Shown: positions 26,959 to 36,930 of the stretch, in pieces
Layout of the letters: each line of letters opens with the position of its first letter
Position numbering within the stretch: position 1 is the first letter of the stretch
Assembly (NCBI RefSeq): GCF_002259795.1
Contig: NZ_MWXA01000005.1
Coordinates: 1 to 64,000, forward strand
Source of the DNA: Bifidobacterium aquikefiri
GTDB taxonomy: Bacteria > Actinomycetota > Actinomycetes > Actinomycetales > Bifidobacteriaceae
DNA length: 64,000 bases
Direction of reading: 5' to 3'
Notes under the pieces: model-generated
What the model saw: only the letters and a program-made list of their open reading frames with translations
Database searches by the model: none
Told to the model about the DNA's origin: nothing
Made by a program: the position numbers and the translations under genes

Positions 26959-29952
26959 GTGGTAGCAGTCCTGGACAAAGTCCTTCGCATGGGCGAAGGT
27001 CACCAGCTTCGTAAACTTCAGAACGTAGCGAAAGCCGTCAATGCACTTGAAGACGACATTAAGGCTATGAGTGATGAGGATTTGAAGGCTCAGACCGGAA
27101 AATTCAGACAACGCATCGATAACGGTGAGTCACTTGACTCGTTGATGCCGGAAGCATTCGCTACAGTGCGCGAGGTGTCTCGCCGTACTCTCGGTCAGCG
27201 TCACTTCGATGTGCAGCTCATGGGTGGTGCAGCCTTGCATTGGGGCAACATCGCCGAGATGAAAACCGGTGAGGGAAAGACGCTCGTTGCAACGTTGCCA
27301 AGCTATCTGAATGCACTCTCGGGCAAGGGCGTGCACGTTGTTACCGTCAATGATTACCTCGCGAGCTATCAGTCAGAACTCATGGGTCGCATCTTCCGTT
27401 TCCTCGGCATGAATGTAGGCTGCATCATTACCGATCAGAAGCCAGCTGAGCGTCGGAAACAGTACGAGGCCGACATCACCTATGGCACCAACAACGAATT
27501 CGGGTTTGACTATCTTCGAGACAATATGGCCTGGGAAAAGTCCGATCTTGTTCAGCGCGGCCATAACTTTGCCATCGTCGATGAGGTCGACTCCATCCTT
27601 ATTGATGAAGCACGTACTCCTCTGATCATTTCCGGGCCTGCTGAGGGCGATGTCACCCGCTGGTATCGTCAGTTTGCTCGACTCGTACCCCGTCTCAGCC
27701 GTGATGAAGACTATGAGGTCGACGAAAAGAAAAAGGTCGTCGGCATTCTCGATCCCGGCATCACCAAGGTTGAGGACTACCTTGGCATTGAAAACCTTTA
27801 TGAGCCATGCAACACGCCGCTTATTGGGTATCTGAACAACGCCATCAAGGCGAAGGAACTCTTCATCAGAGACCGTGACTATGTTGTGCAAAACGGTGAG
27901 GTGCTTATCGTCGATGAACACACCGGCCGTATTCTTTCTGGACGACGCTACAACGAGGGTCTCCACCAGGCAATCGAGGCCAAGGAAAACGTTGAGGTCA
28001 AGGCTGAGAATCAGACTTTCGCAACAATCACACTGCAGAATTACTTCCGTATGTACGACAAGCTTGCGGGCATGACTGGTACCGCCGAAACAGAAGCTGC
28101 TGAGTTCATGGGAACGTACAAGCTTGGCGTGATTCCAATTCCTACGAATCGTCCGATGATTCGTCAAGATAAGGACGATCTGATTTTCCGCACCAAAAAA
28201 GAGAAACTCACGGCAATCGTCAAGGATGTGGCGAAGCGCCATGCATCGGGGCAACCGGTCTTGCTCGGTACTGCTTCCGTTGAGTCATCCGAAGTTGTCT
28301 CGTCCCTGCTTGATGTGGCAGAGATTCCTCATCAGGTCTTGAATGCCAAGCAGCATGCGAAGGAAGCTGCAGTCGTTGCAGTTGCGGGTCGTAAGGATGC
28401 CGTGACAGTGGCGACCAACATGGCTGGTCGTGGTACCGATATCATGCTCGGCGGCAACGTCGAGTTCCTTGCCGACCAAAAGCTTCGTGCGCAGGGATAT
28501 TCAGCTGAGGACACGCCTCAGGAATATGAGAAGATGTGGCCTGAGACTTTGCAAGAGGTGAAGGAACAGGCAAAGGATGAACACGAGGAAGTTGTCGACC
28601 TTGGTGGTTTGTATGTGCTCGGGACTGAGCGCCACGAATCGCGTCGTATCGATAATCAGCTGCGTGGTCGTTCCGGTCGTCAGGGTGATCCTGGCGAGTC
28701 CCGCTTCTATTTAAGCCTTGAAGACGATCTGATGCGCCTGTTCAATACGCAGCTCGTGGCACGCGTCATGTCAAAGGGCATGCCGGAGGGCGAGCCAATC
28801 GAGGCCAAGAGTGTGTCGAAGGGTGTTCGCAATGCTCAGAAGGCCGTTGAATCTCGAAACTTTGAGATTCGTAAGAATGTTCTGAAATACGATGACGTCA
28901 TGAACAAGCAGCGTCAGGTCATCTATGCGGAACGTCAGGCTGTGCTGAAGGGCGAGGACATCCATGACGATATCGAGCGCTTCATCAGTGACACCGTCGC
29001 CTCGTACATGCGAGGCGCCAACAATGGCTCTGACAAGCCAGATAAATGGGATATTGACGGACTCTGGGAGGCATTATCCAGCGTTTATCCTGTAAGCATC
29101 GACAAGGACAAGGAAAAGGAGTCCATCGCGAAGCTCAAGGCCGACAAGGCCGCGGAAGTGTTGCAGAAGGCGATCGTCAAGGATGCTGATGAACAATATC
29201 AGGCACGCGAAGACGTCATCGGCGAAGTGGGCATGCGTCAGCTTGAACGACGCGTTGTTCTCGCGGTTCTTGACCGCAAGTGGCGTGAACACCTTTATGA
29301 GATGGATTACCTGAAGGACGGCATTGGTCTTCGTGGCATGGGTCAGCGTGATCCACTGGTTGAATACCAGCGTGAAGGCTATCAGATGTACAACTCGATG
29401 ATTGAAGCCATCAAGGAAGAATCTGTGCAGCTGCTCTTCAATGTGGACATTCAACAGGTTGCGGCAACCGAAGATCCAGATTCTGAACGTGATGAAGATG
29501 CCGCAGTTGATTCCGCCCAGACACAGCTCGCCATTCATTCCACAAAGGATCAGCTCGGTGAGCCTTCGGTGAGCGATACCGATAGCGACAATAAGTCCGG
29601 AGCTGAAAGCACGACAACAGTGGAAGTCACCGCTGCACAGTCTGACATCGCTGCTGGGGCCGGGGCAGAGGATCAGAGCGAATCCCTTGACGAACAGCAG
29701 GATATTGTTGACACAGCGGCTGACGAAGATGCCCGTCACCATGAGACCGATGCACAGCATGTTGGCATCACTGGTCCAGAGCCAATGAGTCATGCGGATT
29801 CTCGCGTCAAGGTCAAACGCCCCAAGGATGAGGAACTTCGTTCTCCATGGTCGGATGGCAAGACATATCCAGGAACATCAAAGAATGCTCCCTGCCCATG
29901 TGGTTCAGGAAGAAAATACAAGATGTGCCATGGTCAAAATGAGAAACACTAG
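26959..29952 (+). CDS. secA: Preprotein translocase ATPase SecA
   Basis: 997 residues. It is the motor that pushes unfolded preproteins through SecYEG. Visible: [14 protein letters not shown] (Walker A), the [20 protein letters not shown] block, GTDIMLGGN and [21 protein letters not shown] of the second helicase half, then the scaffold and wing domains. The tail has an acidic stretch and a complete zinc-binding SEC-C motif [13 protein letters not shown], which recognises SecB or ribosomes in other bacteria. The start is GTG 26959, with AGGGAG upstream. The open frame from 26926 is longer but unsupported. This is the SecA1-type housekeeping protein. Confidence 0.96.
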   Translation: MVAVLDKVLRMGEGHQLRKLQNVAKAVNALEDDIKAMSDEDLKAQTGKFRQRIDNGESLDSLMPEAFATVREVSRRTLGQRHFDVQLMGGAALHWGNIAEMKTGEGKTLVATLPSYLNALSGKGVHVVTVNDYLASYQSELMGRIFRFLGMNVGCIITDQKPAERRKQYEADITYGTNNEFGFDYLRDNMAWEKSDLVQRGHNFAIVDEVDSILIDEARTPLIISGPAEGDVTRWYRQFARLVPRLSRDEDYEVDEKKKVVGILDPGITKVEDYLGIENLYEPCNTPLIGYLNNAIKAKELFIRDRDYVVQNGEVLIVDEHTGRILSGRRYNEGLHQAIEAKENVEVKAENQTFATITLQNYFRMYDKLAGMTGTAETEAAEFMGTYKLGVIPIPTNRPMIRQDKDDLIFRTKKEKLTAIVKDVAKRHASGQPVLLGTASVESSEVVSSLLDVAEIPHQVLNAKQHAKEAAVVAVAGRKDAVTVATNMAGRGTDIMLGGNVEFLADQKLRAQGYSAEDTPQEYEKMWPETLQEVKEQAKDEHEEVVDLGGLYVLGTERHESRRIDNQLRGRSGRQGDPGESRFYLSLEDDLMRLFNTQLVARVMSKGMPEGEPIEAKSVSKGVRNAQKAVESRNFEIRKNVLKYDDVMNKQRQVIYAERQAVLKGEDIHDDIERFISDTVASYMRGANNGSDKPDKWDIDGLWEALSSVYPVSIDKDKEKESIAKLKADKAAEVLQKAIVKDADEQYQAREDVIGEVGMRQLERRVVLAVLDRKWREHLYEMDYLKDGIGLRGMGQRDPLVEYQREGYQMYNSMIEAIKEESVQLLFNVDIQQVAATEDPDSERDEDAAVDSAQTQLAIHSTKDQLGEPSVSDTDSDNKSGAESTTTVEVTAAQSDIAAGAGAEDQSESLDEQQDIVDTAADEDARHHETDAQHVGITGPEPMSHADSRVKVKRPKDEELRSPWSDGKTYPGTSKNAPCPCGSGRKYKMCHGQNEKH

Positions 29953-29974
29953 ACCTCTCACCATGGTCTGAAAT

Positions 29975-30028
29975 AACCCGCTGCTTTATTGTGCGCTAAT
30001 ATCGTGCAGTAAGGGAAGCGGGTTTTCG
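29975..30028 (+). terminator. Hairpin between secA and trpD
   Basis: AACCCGCT (29975-29982) pairs with AGCGGGTT (30017-30024), followed by a short T-run. Its position suits a secA terminator. It could also act as a leader structure for trpD, whose start lies ~75 bp downstream. Confidence 0.6.
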
Positions 30029-30100
30029 TTATCGGCTGCTTGTTTTCGCAGCAACCAAGGAAAGTCCCACTCAACATCACCATTCACATTCGGAGGAATT

Positions 30101-31150
30101 ATGACTGAGCCGTTTACATGGAAGTCCACACTCGCCACATTGGTGGCAGGTAAACATCTTTCTACGGAACAGTCTGAGTGGTACATGGACGAACTTATGA
30201 GCGGCAAGGCGGATCCTGTACCCGTAGCGGCGGTCCTGGCAGTTCAGTCAGCGCTTGGATTCACGAGCGAAGAAGTTGCGGGTGCGGCCAAGGCGATGGT
30301 CTCCCATGCGGTGCCACTGCATGTTTCTGGTGAAACAACTGACATAGTTGGAACCGGTGGCGATGGGGCTGCAACCGTGAACCTTTCCACAATGGGCGCA
30401 ATCATTGCTGCCGCCGCAGGCGTGAAGATCGTCAAGCATGGCAATCGTGCCGCCACAAGCAAATGCGGCGCTGCAGATTGTCTTGAAGCCCTTGGCCTGC
30501 CACTTGATATTCCGGCATCCCGAGTGGGTGAGATAGGCGACGAAGTGGGCATAACCTTTGCGTTCGCCAAGACTTTCCATCCATCGATGCGCTTTGCAGG
30601 ACCTGTTCGTTCTGCGCTTGGTGTGACCACCATTTTCAATCTTCTGGGTCCATTGACGAATCCCGCTCAGCCGAACCATGTGGCCATCGGATGCGCGAAG
30701 CGAGAACTGAGTCCTATGATGGCTGCCGTCTATGCTCGTCGAGGTCAGGACGGCATGGTCTATACATCTTCCGAAGGGCTTGATGAGATGGCTCCGACAG
30801 GACCTGTCTCCGTGTGGGAAATTCGTGATGGACAGGTTCACGAGACCGAGTTCGATCCCACAGTCGAGCTGGGATTAGCTGCAATCGATGTTGCTGACCT
30901 GAAGGGTGGCGAGCCTGCGTTCAACGCTCAGGTTGCGCGCGATCTATTTGCCGGCAAACTTGTTCCCTCACGCAGCACTGCACTGTTGAATGCTGCATCG
31001 GCCATTGTCGCTGATCAGCATCTTCTCGATTCCAACGAGGCAACACTTACCGAGCGGTTCAAGCAGGCCTATGGGATCGCGGAGAGCGCGGTCGATTCTG
31101 GAGCTGCACACGCACTTCTGGAACGCTGGATTTCGGTAGCCCAGCGCTGA
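30101..31150 (+). CDS. trpD: Anthranilate phosphoribosyltransferase
   Basis: 349 residues. It joins anthranilate to PRPP in the second committed step of tryptophan synthesis. Motifs: the PRPP-binding GTGGDGAATVNLST (about residue 85), KHGNRAATSKCGAADCLEALG, RFAGPVRSALGVTTIFNLLGP and a DEMAPTGPVSVWEI segment. CGGAGGAATT gives a good ribosome-binding site. It stands alone here, without the other trp genes, a split arrangement seen in other bifidobacteria. Confidence 0.95.
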   Translation: MTEPFTWKSTLATLVAGKHLSTEQSEWYMDELMSGKADPVPVAAVLAVQSALGFTSEEVAGAAKAMVSHAVPLHVSGETTDIVGTGGDGAATVNLSTMGAIIAAAAGVKIVKHGNRAATSKCGAADCLEALGLPLDIPASRVGEIGDEVGITFAFAKTFHPSMRFAGPVRSALGVTTIFNLLGPLTNPAQPNHVAIGCAKRELSPMMAAVYARRGQDGMVYTSSEGLDEMAPTGPVSVWEIRDGQVHETEFDPTVELGLAAIDVADLKGGEPAFNAQVARDLFAGKLVPSRSTALLNAASAIVADQHLLDSNEATLTERFKQAYGIAESAVDSGAAHALLERWISVAQR

Positions 31151-31265
31151 AGCCAGGATAAGCCACCTTGGGTTGCTGTGCCTGGATAAATTCGGGATTA
31201 TGTCTACCGGCTTATACGCTCAAGGCAACGATTACTGAGTGATGCGAGTAATGCAAGTGTAGCGA

Positions 31266-31853
31266 TCAGACGCGTGACCCGTCATCGAATGGGTCACGCC
31301 TTGTTTCTGTATGGCCGCGATGCTGGTAGAACAGTCCTGCAGCACCGAGTATGGTCAGAACGCCTCCAATCGTGCCGAGCAGGGATGCGAACTGAGCGAT
31401 AAAGATTGCTGCACCCAAGGCGAGAACGCCCAGAATGATAAAGATGACGTACACAAGCGTTGTGCTTCGAACCGGTCCTATTGCAGGGTTCGGTGGCACA
31501 AAATCGTTGCCTTCATCCATAACATCGTCGGTATCCAACCAGCTGCTCCCTGTGAAATCGCGAGGACCCCGATCTGCACCTTGCGTATCTGCGAAGGAAT
31601 CTGCCCTGAGATCACGTACATTGAGCGCAGCTTTCTTCTGCTCACGCTTCACGTGTTTCTCAAATCTTTTGGCATTGCGGGAGTGTTCGATCGAACCCAT
31701 ATCGTCTTGGTGCTCTGAAAGAAACATTGCCCAGTCGTCAGATTTTGATTGTGCGGAACCCTTGTCCTTGTCTTGAGAATCGTGATTCCACGCGTTGTCA
31801 TCACCCGAAGTTGGCTGCTCGTCAAACGGATTGGTATTCTTGTGCTCGGTCAT
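31266..31853 (-). CDS. Hypothetical membrane protein with two C-terminal transmembrane segments
   Basis: 195 residues. The N-terminal ~125 are highly charged, mostly Asp/Lys/Glu/Arg. Two hydrophobic segments follow, TTLVYVIFIILGVLALGAA and a second around ASLLGTIGGVLTILGAAGL. The C-terminus is basic-acidic. The ATG at 31853 (MTEHKNTNPFDEQ) is chosen because the longer frame from 32033 runs through the promoter and start of the divergent acyltransferase. I do not recognise a named family. The last codons lie inside the hairpin at 31272-31299. Confidence 0.7.
   Translation of the reverse strand: MTEHKNTNPFDEQPTSGDDNAWNHDSQDKDKGSAQSKSDDWAMFLSEHQDDMGSIEHSRNAKRFEKHVKREQKKAALNVRDLRADSFADTQGADRGPRDFTGSSWLDTDDVMDEGNDFVPPNPAIGPVRSTTLVYVIFIILGVLALGAAIFIAQFASLLGTIGGVLTILGAAGLFYQHRGHTETRRDPFDDGSRV
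31272..31299 (+). terminator. Hairpin overlapping the 3' end of the minus-strand gene
   Basis: GCGTGACCC (31272-31280) pairs with GGGTCACGC (31291-31299), followed on the plus strand by CTTGTTTCTG. It is likely a trpD terminator, placed within the coding end of the convergent membrane-protein gene. Confidence 0.6.
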
Positions 31854-31902
31854 ACTTATAATTTTAACCTCAGCGGTTGGCAATCCGCTGGCCAGGAGGA
31901 AC

Positions 31903-32610
31903 ATGCTGTATTGGTTTTTCGTTAAGCTCATCGGACCTTTCGCTCGCCGACGTTTAAGTCCAGCGGTTTCTGGTCTCGAACATATTCCGGCACAGGGCGG
32001 AGCAATCATTGCATCGAACCATCTGGCGGTCATTGATGATGGACTGCTGCCCCTGGTGAGTCCCCGGATGATTCATTTCATGGGTAAGTCCGAGTACTTC
32101 ACTGGCAAGGGATTCAAGGGAGCTTTCAAGAAGTGGTGGTTTACCTCGGTCGGAGTGTTTCCTGTGGACCGTTCTGGAGGATCAAAATCTCTTGGAGCAC
32201 TGGAAACAGCCAGACACATTCTTGAGGCGGGGGAGCTGTTTGGCATTCATCCTGAAGGTACCCGAAGCCCTGATGGAAGGTTATATCGTGGGCATACCGG
32301 TGTAGCACGTCTTGCCTTTGAGACCGGTTCGCCGATTGTTCCGGCAGCTCTTGTCGGAACACGTGAATTGCAGAAGCAGGGCAAGGTGCTGCCGCTGAAG
32401 GGCAAAACCAAGGTGTTATTTGGCGAGCCAATTGAAGTTCCGAAAATTGCCGAGGATGAACTGACGCACGAGCAGATTCGCTCGCTCACGAACCAGATGA
32501 TGGAGGCGATTGCACGACTCAGCGGCCAGGAGTATGTCGACATCTATGCGCAGGTGGCAAAGAAAGACATTGCAGCTCGCAAACTTCAGGATGGCACACA
32601 GTCGCGCTGA
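31903..32610 (+). CDS. 1-acyl-sn-glycerol-3-phosphate acyltransferase (PlsC family)
   Basis: 235 residues. It acylates lysophosphatidic acid at the membrane face. The catalytic motif NHLAVID fits NHx4D. The later blocks GGSKSLGALETARHILE and HPEGTRSPDGRLYRGHTG, plus an IVPAALVGT segment, complete the family pattern. The start is ATG 31903, with CAGGAGG at good spacing. An upstream frame from 31795 would overlap the divergent neighbour. Only 49 bp separate the two divergent starts. It ends 8 bp from the convergent kinase gene, with no visible terminator between them. Confidence 0.92.
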   Translation: MLYWFFVKLIGPFARRRLSPAVSGLEHIPAQGGAIIASNHLAVIDDGLLPLVSPRMIHFMGKSEYFTGKGFKGAFKKWWFTSVGVFPVDRSGGSKSLGALETARHILEAGELFGIHPEGTRSPDGRLYRGHTGVARLAFETGSPIVPAALVGTRELQKQGKVLPLKGKTKVLFGEPIEVPKIAEDELTHEQIRSLTNQMMEAIARLSGQEYVDIYAQVAKKDIAARKLQDGTQSR

Positions 32611-32618
32611 GCGATCCT

Positions 32619-34697
32619 TTAGACCACGGTAAGCGTGATTACGGTGGGATTGCCCGAGGTGTCCCTGATTCGAATCTGTTTGCCGGGATCAGGACTTTGC
32701 AGGCGGACGGTCTGTGTAAGGTCACCGAGGGGCGCTGATATTTTCACATCCAATCCGAGTGCCTTCAGGATGGAGCTTGCATCTTGCTCATTCTTTCCGC
32801 GAACGTCCGGAACTGTTACCATCTGAGGTCCCTTGGAAATGACGACGGAGACCGGATCTCCCCAATGCAGCTGTGCACCTGCTTCCTCGCTACTGGAAAT
32901 GACCTTGCCTTTGTCAACGCTGTCCGACCAGTCTTCCGTGAAACTCGATTTGAGTTGCGCCTCTTCAAGCTGGTGTTGTGCCGAAGCCTTGGTCGAGCCA
33001 ACGATGTCTGGCATGCTCACAGGTTTGGGTCCCTTTGAGAGCACCACGGTGACGCTGGTGGTGTGGTTCGTGGTTGTGCCAGGCTCAGGAACAACGCTGA
33101 TTGCAGCATTTTCAGGAACATCGATAGAATATTCATCCGCGCCGGCATCGTGATTGATATTGCTGAAGCCCGCACTCTTCAGTGCATCCAGAGGGGATTT
33201 TCCGTGGGCTGTCGTCGCATCGAGAATATCCTGAGGAATCGTTGCCTGACGAATGCCTTTGGAGATGACAAAACTTGCAGAGCCTCCACGTTTGCTGATA
33301 TGGGAACCGACCGTGTCGGGCTTACTGGAAACGATGGAACCTTTGGGCACTGAGTCGCTGAATTCCTCGGACTCTGAGAAGGATATGCCAATCTGGCGGA
33401 GCATACCCTTATAGCGTGTCCAGGATGCACCGTTCACCGTGCAGCTTTGATTGGCAGAACAAGTGACATCAGTGGGCATGGGCAGACTCAGGTAGCTGCC
33501 CGGGCCCAGGAAGTACCACCATGCCGAGGTGCCTGAGGCACCGATGAGCAACAGCAGCACGACGATGCCTGCAACAAGTCTGAGCCGTGATCGTGGCATC
33601 ACCGGTTGTGTGGCATGCGTCGTAGTCTTGTCTGCAACCGCAGACAAGACACTCGTAGGCGAATTGAGCGCAAGTGGAGAGGTTTCGGCGCGCGTTTGGG
33701 CGGGCTGAGTCTTGTAGATTGGATCTCGTACTGACATCTGAAAATGCTGATCCTGTGGGGATAGACTTGTGGAGAGTTCCTGCAATTCCTCGAATGCTTC
33801 CTGAGCATTCTTCGGTCTGTCTGCCACTTGGCGAGATGCAAGGCGTGAGATGAAGTGGGAAACAGCAGGATCAATACCCGGGCATACATCTGTCAAGGGT
33901 GCAATGTCGCTGTGAACGTGCTTGAAGATGACTGTCACGGGATTATCGCCAACGAAGGGCACCGAACCGGTAAGCATTTCATAGGCGATGATGCCACATG
34001 CATATACGTCGCCCTGGGCAATGGCCTCGTTGAACTCAATCATTTCGGGTGCTAGATATGCCGCCGTTCCCAGCAGCATGCCAGTGGTCGAGAGCGTTGC
34101 CTGGGACGCAACCTTGGCCAGACCAAAATCGGTGAGTTGGACATGGCCGCGATCGTTGATAAGTATGTTCTCTGGTTTGACATCGCGATGTACCACGCCA
34201 GCCGTATGCGCGGATGACAACCCATCCAAAACTTCAGAGAGTATTCGCAGCGTTTCGTGCACACTGAAGGTACCCTGCTGGTTCATTTCGTAGCGAAGAT
34301 TGACTCCATGCACATATTCCATGACCAGAAAGCCAACGCCCTCATAGATTCCTGTGTCATAGACCTGAACGATATGTGGATTGGCGATGGATGCAGATGA
34401 ACGTGCCTCACGATGAAAGCGTTCGATGAACTGCTCGCGATGCGCTCCCTGAATGAGCTGCATATGCATCATCTTCAATGCAACATGGCGCGAAAGGCGT
34501 TCATCTACCGCCTCGAATACCGTTGCCATGCCCCCCTCGGCAATCTTGCGGACAATGCGATAGCGCCCCTCTATCACACTTCCCTTGACTGCACGCTGTT
34601 CGGATGGATACGCTTCTTCACTCATATAGGTATCGTAAGGTTCGCGCTCGTCAAATGCATTCGCCGGTTTGTGCTTCTTGGCTAAAAATACACGCAT
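32619..34697 (-). CDS. PASTA-domain serine/threonine protein kinase (PknB-like)
   Basis: About 692 residues. The Hanks-type kinase domain has GRYRIVRKIAEGGMATV, the ATP-binding Lys in VALKMM, catalytic HRDVKPEN, DFGLAKV and an APEMIEF activation-loop end. One transmembrane segment (LRLVAGIVVLLLLIGASG) is followed by four extracellular PASTA repeats, each closing with a phrase such as VVISKGP. Such kinases sense peptidoglycan or lipid II and phosphorylate division and cell-wall proteins. The start is uncertain: ATG 34697 or ATG 34625 (MSEEAYPSEQ), neither with a good ribosome-binding site. The open frame to 34793 overlaps the upstream gene. It probably forms a unit with the polyprenyl synthase. 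Confidence 0.92.
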   Translation of the reverse strand: MRVFLAKKHKPANAFDEREPYDTYMSEEAYPSEQRAVKGSVIEGRYRIVRKIAEGGMATVFEAVDERLSRHVALKMMHMQLIQGAHREQFIERFHREARSSASIANPHIVQVYDTGIYEGVGFLVMEYVHGVNLRYEMNQQGTFSVHETLRILSEVLDGLSSAHTAGVVHRDVKPENILINDRGHVQLTDFGLAKVASQATLSTTGMLLGTAAYLAPEMIEFNEAIAQGDVYACGIIAYEMLTGSVPFVGDNPVTVIFKHVHSDIAPLTDVCPGIDPAVSHFISRLASRQVADRPKNAQEAFEELQELSTSLSPQDQHFQMSVRDPIYKTQPAQTRAETSPLALNSPTSVLSAVADKTTTHATQPVMPRSRLRLVAGIVVLLLLIGASGTSAWWYFLGPGSYLSLPMPTDVTCSANQSCTVNGASWTRYKGMLRQIGISFSESEEFSDSVPKGSIVSSKPDTVGSHISKRGGSASFVISKGIRQATIPQDILDATTAHGKSPLDALKSAGFSNINHDAGADEYSIDVPENAAISVVPEPGTTTNHTTSVTVVLSKGPKPVSMPDIVGSTKASAQHQLEEAQLKSSFTEDWSDSVDKGKVISSSEEAGAQLHWGDPVSVVISKGPQMVTVPDVRGKNEQDASSILKALGLDVKISAPLGDLTQTVRLQSPDPGKQIRIRDTSGNPTVITLTVV

Positions 34698-34756
34698 AGG
34701 AGCATATGCAGGCACATCGTATTGCTGATGAGTGGATGTACATTGAAATATCTGAC

Positions 34757-35890
34757 CTACCGAAGAGCTTCCGGTATGAAAAGAGAACAGCATTGAATCA
34801 CGTCATGACATGCCTTCTCGGAGAATTGGAGCTTGTGCGCAGTGCGATTGATTGCATGCTGAGCCTCAAACCACAGATATGAGATACGCTTGCGAGATGC
34901 TTCGAAGGCACCGCTGTCCTTGAAAATGCGAGTGATCTCTCTGACGTCGCCCTCGTCTCTATGATCAGCCGTGAATGCGTTGATGAGATAGGATCGGTCG
35001 CGTTGATTGGACAAGTTGAGCGCATCGCTCAGCAACACCGTTCGCTTGCCCTCACGAATGTCTCCGCCTGTTGGCTTGCCGATTCGCGCAGGATCTCCGA
35101 TGATATCGAGCAGGTCGTCGGCCAGTTGAAAGGCGGTTCCGAGATTGGTGCCAATCGCCGCCGCTGCGTTGTGTGGATCTGCCCCAGCGGCCAGCATACC
35201 GATGGTCAGAGGAGCCACAGTCGTGTAACTGGCTGTTTTCCATCGAAATACTGCCAATGATGCCTCAGCCAGACGGTGAGGATCGTTCAAAGGAACCTGC
35301 TCTACCGCGAGATCAAGCACCTGACCAATTTCGACTTCGCGATGCATGTTCAGAAAAGCCTCGAGCACTCCGTCTCCATGCTCCATGTGATTGCTGATGG
35401 CATTTACGATGTCAATGCTCGCAGTCGAAAGAAGATCCCCGAGCATGATGCCAAGACCCGCGCCAATGTGCGGAATGTGTTCAACCGCAGAAGGCAGCGC
35501 GTTGGCAGGATCTTCTGCCGTTGCCATCCGAGCCAAAGCTGAGGTGAGCGCAACATGAGCCGAAGGCTTGCCCCGGCGAAGATGTGAATTGTCGATAATG
35601 TCATCATGAACGAGCGCAGCGGTCTGAAAGACCTCGATGGCACACGCCACATCCATGACCGCGTCTCGATCGGCTGAACGGGTCCCCTGAATTGCATCAT
35701 AGATGGAGAGGAGCAATCGGGCGCGCAGTCTTTTTCCGCCTTCATTCGATGCTTGCCCTTGGCATATGACGGCATCGTATATGTCCTGGCATGACCGAGG
35801 GATACCTGTTCCAGCAGGTGCCCCCAGATGTCGGTCTACAAGAAAGGAGATGCGGTGGTTGATTGCGGCAATGTCGTCAGGGATCGTCAT
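34757..35890 (-). CDS. Polyprenyl (geranylgeranyl-type) diphosphate synthase
   Basis: 377 residues, all-helical trans-prenyltransferase. It condenses isopentenyl units onto an allylic diphosphate. The first Asp-rich motif is LVHDDIIDNSHLRRGKP and the second is FQLADDLLDIIGDP, with EGGKRLRARLLL upstream as in the family. Product length cannot be set reliably from sequence. It is likely a precursor supply for quinones or bactoprenol-type lipids. The ribosome-binding site is weak. It lies just upstream of the PASTA kinase on the same strand. Confidence 0.92.
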   Translation of the reverse strand: MTIPDDIAAINHRISFLVDRHLGAPAGTGIPRSCQDIYDAVICQGQASNEGGKRLRARLLLSIYDAIQGTRSADRDAVMDVACAIEVFQTAALVHDDIIDNSHLRRGKPSAHVALTSALARMATAEDPANALPSAVEHIPHIGAGLGIMLGDLLSTASIDIVNAISNHMEHGDGVLEAFLNMHREVEIGQVLDLAVEQVPLNDPHRLAEASLAVFRWKTASYTTVAPLTIGMLAAGADPHNAAAAIGTNLGTAFQLADDLLDIIGDPARIGKPTGGDIREGKRTVLLSDALNLSNQRDRSYLINAFTADHRDEGDVREITRIFKDSGAFEASRKRISYLWFEAQHAINRTAHKLQFSEKACHDVIQCCSLFIPEALR

Positions 35891-36242
35891 ATCTACGAGA
35901 CTAACCGCTTTTCACGATCTTTGTCGGGTTTCCAGACTGAATGCGATGAGGATATCGTGTGGTATTCCGGGTTGCTCTTCTTGGCTATGCGTGATGCAAG
36001 TGGGAATAAGGGCACCTGAACACATGGGATTTCACATTCGACCACATGACTGAGATACGTTGTTTGTGGGTCAATGTTGATGACACTGTTGTGGAACAGT
36101 CTCTTCCCTAATGAGAAATCGCACAGTCTGGGTTGAAACCGTATCCATACGACATGCAGTAGTGGTTGAGCATCGATTCTTGCTTTTGTCGAGAGTTTCG
36201 CTCGTTGCCTGCTGCACTTCTTCACAGTGAGGAATATCAATT
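35891..36242. other. Divergent intergenic region, polyprenyl synthase / DUF4192
   Basis: About 350 bp. It must hold promoters for both directions, but I see no convincing pair. An open frame on the minus strand (35893-36240) has no ribosome-binding site or recognisable protein and is not called. Confidence 0.35.
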
Positions 36243-36815
36243 ATGACAGCATCCATAACGACGTCATCTCCCTTGCCACGTACCAGAAGACGGAGCAGAA
36301 CATCTTGGAAAACGGTGGCCAGACCACTGAAGGAATGGCTGACACTGATTCAGTCATCGTCAGGAACGCTCAGCGAAGAACCCATACGCGTTCTTGACGC
36401 GGGCATCAAGCGTTCTATAACGCTGAGAGATTTGCTGATTATCTCGTTGCTTGGCGACGAGGATTGCAGGAATCTCGAACGCATACGTACTATCTTCGAT
36501 AACCCATATGCCCCGAGTTCTGTGCAGATCATCAGAAACAATCTTGAAGAAGCCTTTGCCCGTGCGACTGACATTGAGATCAGAAGCCGATGCAATCGTG
36601 GCCTGGCGATTCTTGAACATGCAGCCGGGCATATTGACAATCCCAAAGGTGCTTCGCTGCTCGCAATCATCACCTATGTGAAATGGTGGATGGGTGATCA
36701 CTCTGCGTATATATGGGCTCAAGCGTGTCTCAAATGTGATCCAAACTGTACGCTGGCTTCGATCATTCTTTCTGCATTGGAACATAATATGTTTCCCGCG
36801 CAGAGCAAAGATTGA
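36243..36815 (+). CDS. DUF4192-related hypothetical protein
   Basis: 190 residues, soluble. A basic Ser/Thr/Arg-rich start is followed by ITLRDLLIISLLGDEDCRN. The C-terminal half reads SLLAIITYVKWWMGDHSAYIW and KCDPNCTLASIILSAL, resembling the C-terminal part of DUF4192 (helical, TPR-like). The protein is shorter than typical DUF4192 members. Function is unknown. It lies immediately upstream of the primary sigma factor, a conserved neighbourhood in this family. GTGAGG lies about 11 bases before the ATG. Confidence 0.6.
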   Translation: MTASITTSSPLPRTRRRSRTSWKTVARPLKEWLTLIQSSSGTLSEEPIRVLDAGIKRSITLRDLLIISLLGDEDCRNLERIRTIFDNPYAPSSVQIIRNNLEEAFARATDIEIRSRCNRGLAILEHAAGHIDNPKGASLLAIITYVKWWMGDHSAYIWAQACLKCDPNCTLASIILSALEHNMFPAQSKD

Positions 36816-36930
36816 GAAATTCGGGAATAATCGTCCTTGGAAGATGGTTCACTCTATTAGTTGACAATTTGCCCTTGCCATAATTGGGCCTTAATGCTGA
36901 TAGGTAGCGGACAAGAACTTCCAGGAGGAT

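Noticed and set aside
35893-36240. 115-codon minus-strand frame in the polyprenyl synthase/DUF4192 gap
   Set aside because: It would fill a divergent promoter region and shows no conserved pattern or ribosome-binding site.
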